Origin: Pteria penguin
Lineage: Eukaryota > Mollusca > Bivalvia > Pterioida > Pteriidae
Direction of reading: 5' to 3'
Assembly (NCBI GenBank): GCA_035048485.1
Contig: CM068583.1
Location: 47,745,790-47,809,789, forward strand
Length of the DNA: 64,000 nucleotides
A program made the position numbers and the translations under genes. Shown here piece after piece: positions 12,201-21,200 of this stretch; within the stretch, counting starts at the first letter, position 1, and every line of letters starts with the position of its first letter. Under the pieces are notes generated by a model. That model saw nothing but the letters and a program-made list of their open reading frames with translations, was not told where the DNA came from and searched no databases.

Positions 12201-15200
12201 GCAGATTAGCAATAACCAGTCACCAATAGCAACCAAGCTAAATAATGGTACTTTCATCGCCTATATGGTGAATGCATTTTGAATCCCTGTCTCTTGTGAT
12301 TATATTTTAGTATCTATTTGTCTAGTATCTCTGGTTTTCCTTACAATTAGTTGAATTTCATAGGAAAATAAAGGGACTAAAGGGCGTTTTAGGACATCGA
12401 TACAGTAGTTAATAATGTAGTGTTATTTTGACCAAGATGCTTATACTATTACAAAAGTGTGAAATAAAAAAACCACCACCATTTGTAATCCATTGGTGGA
12501 ACGGAACAGAACCCAAACACAGAAATGGCATTTTGTATTAACTATTATAATCTAATTTTATAGATATCATGATCTCAGAAATTTATTCAGTAATAACAGA
12601 TGTAGTGCTTTTACATTGATTCATAAAATGGAATTACAGACACAGTTTGAGATCAGAGGAAATTACCTACAGGTCTGCTGATCTACCAACTTTCACAATT
12701 TTCAACAATACATTGCATAAATATTTACATACTGGTAATAGTTTAATACTCAAGACAATTATTGTTTTGATAAAATGTGAGCCATTTTGTTAAACCTAGA
12801 TGATTATGATGGAAAGTCAGAAAGTGAAAAACAAGACAAACTTTATTCTCATTAACTGCAAATACAGAGTTGATAAAAATAACATACATATACATAATAC
12901 AGTACAATGCTTGCAAGTGAAAATGTTAAGATAATTTGATTGCAAGTGTAATGTATGAAAAGTTGTTGTCAGAAATCAAATAGTAGTTTTGTGAAGTAAG
13001 ATTTATATAGTTTATCAGAATTTGAGCATATTTTCTCAATTCTCAGTTAAAATATTATCTTCATTTATTTCTAACTTGGTTCCTAAAACTGTGAATGAGA
13101 TACTGATTGTTTTTTCTTAGGGGCCCATCTGGCACTCAAGGGTTAATCTGGACCCCTGTAAACAGGTTCTTCAGTAATGGCAATAGATTCAGGATAGTTT
13201 TAGTCTCATTAGAGTCTATTCAAACAATTTATGTTTTCTTTTACAGGGTGTTAACACTGATAAATTGACAAATTTTATCAATACTATCAATGGAAAAGAT
13301 GGTACAAGGTAAGTAGTATACAGTTGGTTGGTTGATTGGTGTTTTACGTCGCTTTCAACAATATTTAATATTATATCGCGACATGGAAGCAGGAGGTTAC
13401 CAACCTCTTAAACATAGTGGCGCAACCCGGGAATCGAACCCGGATCGTCGGCGCCGCAAGCCAAGCGCTTAACCACTACACCACGCCTGCCCCTAAAGTA
13501 GTATACAGAAGATCTCATGCATTTCTCGTGAATTGTGAAAATAAAAACTTTTCATAAGAATAATGATAATAAATAAAAAAAACATTAGTAAGAAAATAGG
13601 TAAGTGTCTTATACTTCATGTTTGAAAGGTTTAGAGGGACAATTTAAAAATTCTCTCTATGTTAGCAAATTACTTTTAAATGATAAAACAAAAACACTGT
13701 AAGGGAGAATATTTTCTGAAAACTTTTTATCTTTGACATTGAATATCTATAGGGCTATTTCTCACATCATAAAGAGTAAAATATATCAAACGTGTGTATA
13801 TTCTTTATGATTTGACAAATAGCCTATAGATCATCAGTGTCACAGTTGAGAAGTCAAGGTCATAAGAAGATACTCTCCCTTACAGTGTTTTCTTTTACCA
13901 CTAAAAAGTAAGCCAAAGTACAACAGGTTTGAACCTTATTTGGAAAATATATCTTCAAGAATGTCCCTAGGGTAAATGATAAGTTAAAGGTAGATGATCA
14001 TATGCATAATGGTTGATTGGTTGGATGATTTAGTATTTTATGATTATGAAATTATCAATCAATAATGAAAATTAACAACATTTATCATAATATATATCCA
14101 GCTTGAAAATTCTACTGCAGGGCTAGTGTTGTGGAGACTACATTTGTTACTCAGAACTGTAAATATATAAACCAAAAAATATAAATACATGTAAAAAACT
14201 TGTTTTTCAGTTGCCATTTGGTGACTGTACCTCCAGGACCACTACTGTCAGAAGCTCTGATGAACTCTCCTATCTTGGTTGGTGAGGATGGTAGTGGAGG
14301 TGGGCTCCCTGCTGTGGGATTTGAGTTTGGTGTTGATCCTAATGAAGATCCAGAGTTAGCATTGGCTTTACGTGTATCTATGGAAGAACAGAGAGCCAGA
14401 CAAGAAGATGAGGCTAAAAAGACCTCCACTGCTCCCGCTACAGAGACAGGGGCACAGCCTACAGAATCTGGTGGTATGTTGTCTGAAGATGTAAATTGGT
14501 TGACTCTGGATTCTCCAGTTTCCATTTAGCATTACTATTGTCCATTACCAGTGAAATGCAACATAATCAAGAGTGCAGATAAAATAGATCTTAAAATGAA
14601 ATTATTGAATAGTCATAAGGGTCAAATTAGATGTTGTCTTCCAGAATTGTATGTGATTGCAAAGATTTGATTAGAATTTTAGCAAAATTATGAAGAGTTT
14701 GTTAAAAAAAAATCACTGCTTGTATTATTTGGAATTCCCTCTACTGTTCAGTAATAAACCAGATACAGCTGACGTAAAAGTAAAATACATGAATAAAAAT
14801 CAAACTGTGCTTGTATTTTCTAGACATAATCATAATGTCAAGTTAATGTCAAGTGTGTCCCTGAAACAGGCCTTCGACAAAAGTCGTCATTAATAAGCTA
14901 GGCTTTCAGTTTAGTATTTGATTGATTCTAGTGAAGTACTTGGAACCAGTCAAGAAACAGTTCCCAGTAAATAATTTGATATGTACATGTTTATATATAT
15001 GTTCGATAATTGAAAGCTAATGATTGTCATATTTTACATTCTTGATATAAGTATGTTTGTCTGTTTGTTTGTTAGTTTGTCTGTCTGTAACCTTTGCTAT
15101 TATTTTTGAACCATGAGAGATAGAGACCTCATATTTGGCATGCATACTCCACTAATGAAGCCCTTTCAAATAAAACCAAGGTCATTGACCTCATGACCTT

Positions 15201-18200
15201 GACTGTGACTCATAAGAAATAGGGCTTTCATATTTTACATGCATATTCCTTGTGGCAAGACCTTTCTGTCACTACAATGATTTTTTACCTCTTGCCCTTG
15301 ATAATAACCTTTGAGCTATATTTCAAAAACTTTAACATTTGTTATATCTTTTGAATAATAACAGATAGGGCTTTCATATTTCACATGCATATTCCCACTG
15401 GGAGAGGGGGCAGAAATCAAGATATAGGACATTGCAAAATTTGCTATATTTGGACTTTGTTTACATTAGGGGCATTTGTGTTTCACAAACACATTTTGTT
15501 TTTTATCTATTTTTAAAAGAAATACACAATTCCTTTTTCCTTTATTTAACACATATGTTATATATAGCAATCATTATATGTAAATTGCTATATACTATAT
15601 ATAGATGCAAGGATTTTTTTCTGTGTATTTTATGGCCGATATTTGTATATGTTCCCAATCACAAATCATATGTTTTTTTCCCAATTTTGGCCAAGAAATT
15701 CCCAATCATGAGCACCAATCATGAAGAGCACTGGACCGTCAGTCTTAACAGGCAGAAATTTCTACAGACCAACTAGAAATCGTGCTTAATCTGTCCAGAT
15801 GTCTGATAAAGGATTCTGTGTTATTCACTCTGTATATATCACAATTGTTTGAATAAAGTGTCCGTCTTTTCCTTTCTGTATCTCAAAAGGTACTTGTATA
15901 GGGAAGTTAATTGACCATGACATGTAACTGTTGTAAATATTTGATACCTGCTGTGAACAACTAGAATAAAGTTATTTGATACTGATAAGATACAAAGTTA
16001 CGATTGATTGCGGGAATGAGTTACCGGTATATGTACGCCCATAATTTTGCAGTGCTCCTAAACACCAAACACTACCAAAACTACCCAACCTACTGTTGCT
16101 ATCTCAAACTCAAATTTACTGCATCAACAAAGATACAATAATATATTGTATCTAATCTATTTCTTTTATTTTCTAATAGCAGTATTATGAGTATATAACA
16201 TATCTAATAGATATGTAAAACATTTTATTTAAAAAAAATTCCCAATTTGGAGCCAAATTTCATGAAATTCCCAATTCCAGCGCCATGGGCCATGTTCCCA
16301 AAATAGTGAAAATAAGCCCCGAGATGTATGCACAACACTTTAGTTAACTCAAAGATTTTTAACTTCTTCTTAGGAACTGTTTAAGGCATTTTGCTGAATC
16401 TTGATAGGTATGAAGTAGTCCGAAATATAAGACTCAAGCATAAGACTTGGGTCTAAATTCTTTAGTAGAACATTTATCACAATTCACTTCGTCATTCACT
16501 TTTTTACATCCAAATCATTTTTGCACATTTTATTGTAATTTCTTTGATTTTTCCAGTGAGTTGCTTTTAATACACTAATTTTGTGTATATTATCCGATTT
16601 AATCCATTAATTTGAAATGAAATACATGTACCAAAAAAGGTGTGGGGATATACTATTTATACATGTATGTAATAGTAAGCTTTGAAACGATGGATTTTTT
16701 TAAACAGAACTAATGGAAGGATTGTGATGAAACTTGGCTGAGATGAAGTACTCTATGTCTTTAACAAGTGATGCAGATCTGTTAAGGAGGAGGGGGAATG
16801 TGTAATAGAAAATGCTGTTTTTGGTTCCATTCTGAAATCAAATTTTTTTTACGCTTTTGTGAAATTATTTGGGCTTACTCAGTTTTGCTTATTTTCAGGT
16901 AATTTCTTTGATTTCTTATATATTGTATAAGATTTTTATTTTGTGTATTTTATCAGATAGTAATGAAATTATTGCAATTCTGAAATATTTGAATGCTTAA
17001 TTATTTCAGTTTTTTTAGCTCACCTGAGCCAAAGGCTCAAGTGAGCTATTGTGATCAATCACCGTCCGTCGTCTGTCGTCCGTCGTCCGTCGTTAACTTT
17101 TCACATTTTCGACTTCTTCTCCAGAACCACTGAACAGAATTTGATGAAACTTGATAAGCATGTAGTACTCATGGTCCCCTACAAGTGTTGTTGTTTTTCG
17201 TCCGGATTCATCAACAGGTGGCGCCACCACAGGCAAAAGTAGGTCAAAGAGGGTACCCTCCTTTGACAAACTTCTTCTTCAGACCGGGGGCATACAGAGA
17301 CAAACCGAATGCAAAGGAATGATCTAGAGGGATGTGTGAAGAAGTGTTGTTATTTTTGGTTCTGTTCCGAAATCAAATTTTTGACGTTTTTTTGTACTTG
17401 GTAGTTTTAATGCAGAAAAGAGGTATTTTTTTCTTTTAGTAAACATTGATGCATTAATTTGGTTTAATTTGATCATTTTGATGGTAAGAAATACTACTGC
17501 GAAGAAAATTTTTCAATATTTTATGTTTTGGATTTTTTATGAATTTTTTAAGACTTTCAAGAAAAAGGGGGGTGGGATAATTGGTGTAAAAATTTCACAG
17601 TTTGAACTTTTTCTTCCGAACCACTTGCTGGAATTCAATGAAACTTGGCATGCATCAAATACTCAAGGTCCCCGACAAATGTGGTCATCTTTGTCAGGAT
17701 CCATGAACAGGTGGCACCACCACAGACAAAAGTAGGTCACAGAGGGTACCCTCCTTTGACAAACTTCTTATTCAGATCGGGTGCATACAGCGACAAACCG
17801 ACTGCATAGGAATGATTTAGAGGCATATGGGAAGAAGTGTTGATATTTTTGGTTCCATTCCGAAATCAAATTTTTGACGTTTTTTTCATTTTTATTTTGG
17901 ACTTTGTTATTTTAATGCATTAAAGAGTTATTATTTTCTTTTAGTAAACATTGATGCATTCATTTGGTTTCATTTAATCATTTCTATGGTAAGGAATGCT
18001 GGTGCGAAGGAATTTTTTCAATATCTCGATTTTTGAATTTTTTATGAATTTTTTAAGACTTCCAAGAAAAGGGGGGGGGGGGGGGACAATTTTTCATATA
18101 TTCAACTTGATCTACAGAACAACTTGAAGGATAGTGATAAAAATGGGTAGGATGCAAGTACTCATAGTCCTTTTCAAAGGTTTTGTTTTTTTGTGCGGAT

Positions 18201-21200
18201 CATCCAAATTGGTTAACAGATAATGCCACCATGTCTAAAAGTAGGTCTCACAATGGTACATATACCACTTGGTAATTGAAATATGGAGAGTAGCGGTTCA
18301 AATCCAGCTGTGGTCAAAAATTTATTTTTTTTTTTTACACATCTAAATAAGTTTTTAGATGTTTCTCAACACTCAACATATGAAATTAGGAATTTTACGT
18401 TTAAGACTTCCAAAAAAAAAGGGGGGTTGGCCATTTTTCACATTTTCAACTTTTTCTACAAACCTGTTTGAAGGATTTTAATAAATCTTGGTAGAAATAA
18501 GTCACTTATGATCCTCTTCAAATTCTGTTGTTTTCGTCCAGACCTCTTTACAGGTGGCGCCACCATAGTCAAGAGTAGGTCACAAAAGAGTTCCCTCCTT
18601 TAACAATATTCTTTTTCATACGGGCTGTATACAGAGACAAACAGAATGCATAGAAATGATCTAGAGGGATGAGTGAAGATGTATTGTCATTTTGGTTCCC
18701 TTCCAAAATCAAATTTTAGAATTTTTTTCGACATTTCTTTGGACTTGGTGATTCAATGCAGAAAAAGTGTCATATTTCCTAGTTAATTGATAATGATGAT
18801 TTCTTATGGACTGTTGTGATCATAATTATGGTAAGGATTGTTACTTTGAAAGAATTTTGTCAATATCTCAATTTTTGGATTTTCTATGAATTTTTTAAGA
18901 CTTCCAAATGAGGGTGTATAGGAACAATTCAATCACATTTTTCACTTCTGCTGTTTATAACCACATGAAAGATTTTAATGAAACATGGAATACATGAAGT
19001 ACTAAAAGTCCTCTATCAATTTGGTAAATTTCATCCAAATTGGTTAACAGATAATGCCACCATGTCTAAAAAGCAGTTCTCACAATAGTACATATACCAC
19101 TTGGTAATTGAAATATGGAGAGTAGCGGTTCAAATCCAGCTGTGGTCAAAATTTTTTTTTTCATTTCTTTACACATCTAAATAAGTTTTTAGATGTTTCT
19201 CAACACTCAACATATGAAATTAGGCAATTTTAAGTTAGATCTGGACAATATTTGAAACAATTGTTGTTCATGACCCAGACTTGAAATCAGTCAACAAAAG
19301 GCCCCACCTAAAGAAAATGACTAATTGTTGCCCTGAATGACTTCTTGCAGAGACAAAGGAAATGCTTAATATCAAAATCACCTGAATGGATGTGCAAAAA
19401 AGTGTTGTTTTTTATTCTAGCCTGAAATAAAATTTGACATATTTTCAACATCTGTGTTGACTTAGTCACATTAATGCAAAACTAAATGAATTCTTCCTTC
19501 ATGCATGACTGATAATCTAGGCACTCAGGTGAGCGATATAGGCCCACTTGGGCCTCTTGTTTTCAATAGAGGAAAGGATGGGGAGGGGAAGGGGGAGTGC
19601 AAAACTAAAATTTATACAAGAATGAAAATTTGGTGGGCTTCTTCAAAACAAATAGAGGGATTTTGATAAAATTTTGGGCATGAATGAAATGCTCAAGTAC
19701 AGTTGCTTTTTTTGGCTGGATCTGATCAGGGTTTAGCTTATGGTTTGGCACAGAAGGTCCAGAAAGGTACCATCTTTTGTATGGGGAAATTTGGATGAAT
19801 TGAAGTGAAATTATGATAGTGATTTAGAATGATTCCATGATTTGTTCAATTCTGAAATAAATATGTGAAAAAGGGTACTCTTATCACATGCTCATAGAAG
19901 CAATATAGGCCCATTTATGTCACTCATTTTCTCATATCACCAAGAAATAGTCCATAGTTATTTAAAACGTATTACATCACAATGGATTTTGAAAAGTTTG
20001 ACTTTCCTATATTTTATAAACCGTAAAAGCATAACCGAGAAAATGTATACTTTGTTTTTCCTTTGGCCATATATAAAATAAAAAGGAGCCACTATATTTT
20101 AGAAAATAAGAGACTTCAGTATTTTCTAGTAACCATTATTACAACAAAACAGTGGTGTGTTTTACTTTTAGGTAATACAGATGAAGCCATGTTGGAGCAG
20201 GCTCTGGCAATGTCAGTACAGCCAGATTATGGAGAGCAGACCACACCCAGTGTCCCAGATTTCGGGTCCATGACTGAAGAGGAACAGATTGCTTATGCCA
20301 TGCAGATGTCCCTGGCCAACTCAGGTAAGATGTAAATGAAATCAGAAGCAGCTTAAATGCATAGAAAATTGTAAACTATACAAAGGATAAATATGGATAA
20401 GAGAACTTTATTTATGAAAAACATGCTTTTAAAAAGTACGTTTTAACGTCACACCACAAATATTCTATGGTGATGGCATCTGCCTGATGCAGGGCATACA
20501 AATTTTGACCTTTGCAACGGACCCACTCGAAGTAGTGAGGGATTTTTAATGTTCCATGCATACCACGACATGGGGCCTCGATTTTTACTGTCTCATCCGA
20601 AAGGAAAGAACACCGGCTTGATCAGAGTGGGACTCGAACCCCGGCCTCCCTATCAGGAGTCCAGCGCGATATCACTAGGCCACTCTGGCTTCTTTTAAAA
20701 AGAACTCAGAATTAATGCCTCATTAAGTTAAAGTATAAATGGGTCTTTCAAATCAAAGAATATTTTCTTGTGCAACAATCCATTACAAAGAAACCTGTAA
20801 ATATTTGAAAATGTACTGTTTAAGGACCTTTTTTGAGAAAATTCATTTAAGAAATGTAGTTAGACAAATTAATGTAATTTTGATTAATATTATCAAGTTT
20901 TTATACCCCTGTCGAGTATGGTAGGGGGCATTAAGTGTTTGCCTTGTGCATCCTTCTGTCATACATTTGGTTTCCAGATGGTAACTCGTGTATCTTTCAT
21001 CATATTCAAACCAAAGTTGGATATATACTTACTTATCAAGAGAGCAAGAACCCTATTGATTTTGGGGTCAAAAAGTTAAAGGTCAAGGTCACAGCTGACA
21101 GAAATAAACTGTAATTATTGGTTTCCAGGTGATAATTTAAGTAACCTTTCATCATAAACCAAATTTGGATATATGCTTACTTATCAAGAGAGGAAGAACT

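Noticed and set aside
14151..14525. Minus-strand 124-residue open frame
   Set aside because: It is the shadow of PSMD4 exon 7, whose UIM coding on the other strand is clear.
15432..15776. 114-residue open frame
   Set aside because: It overlaps the 3' end of a Helentron-like element, is A+T-driven in composition and has no recognisable domain.
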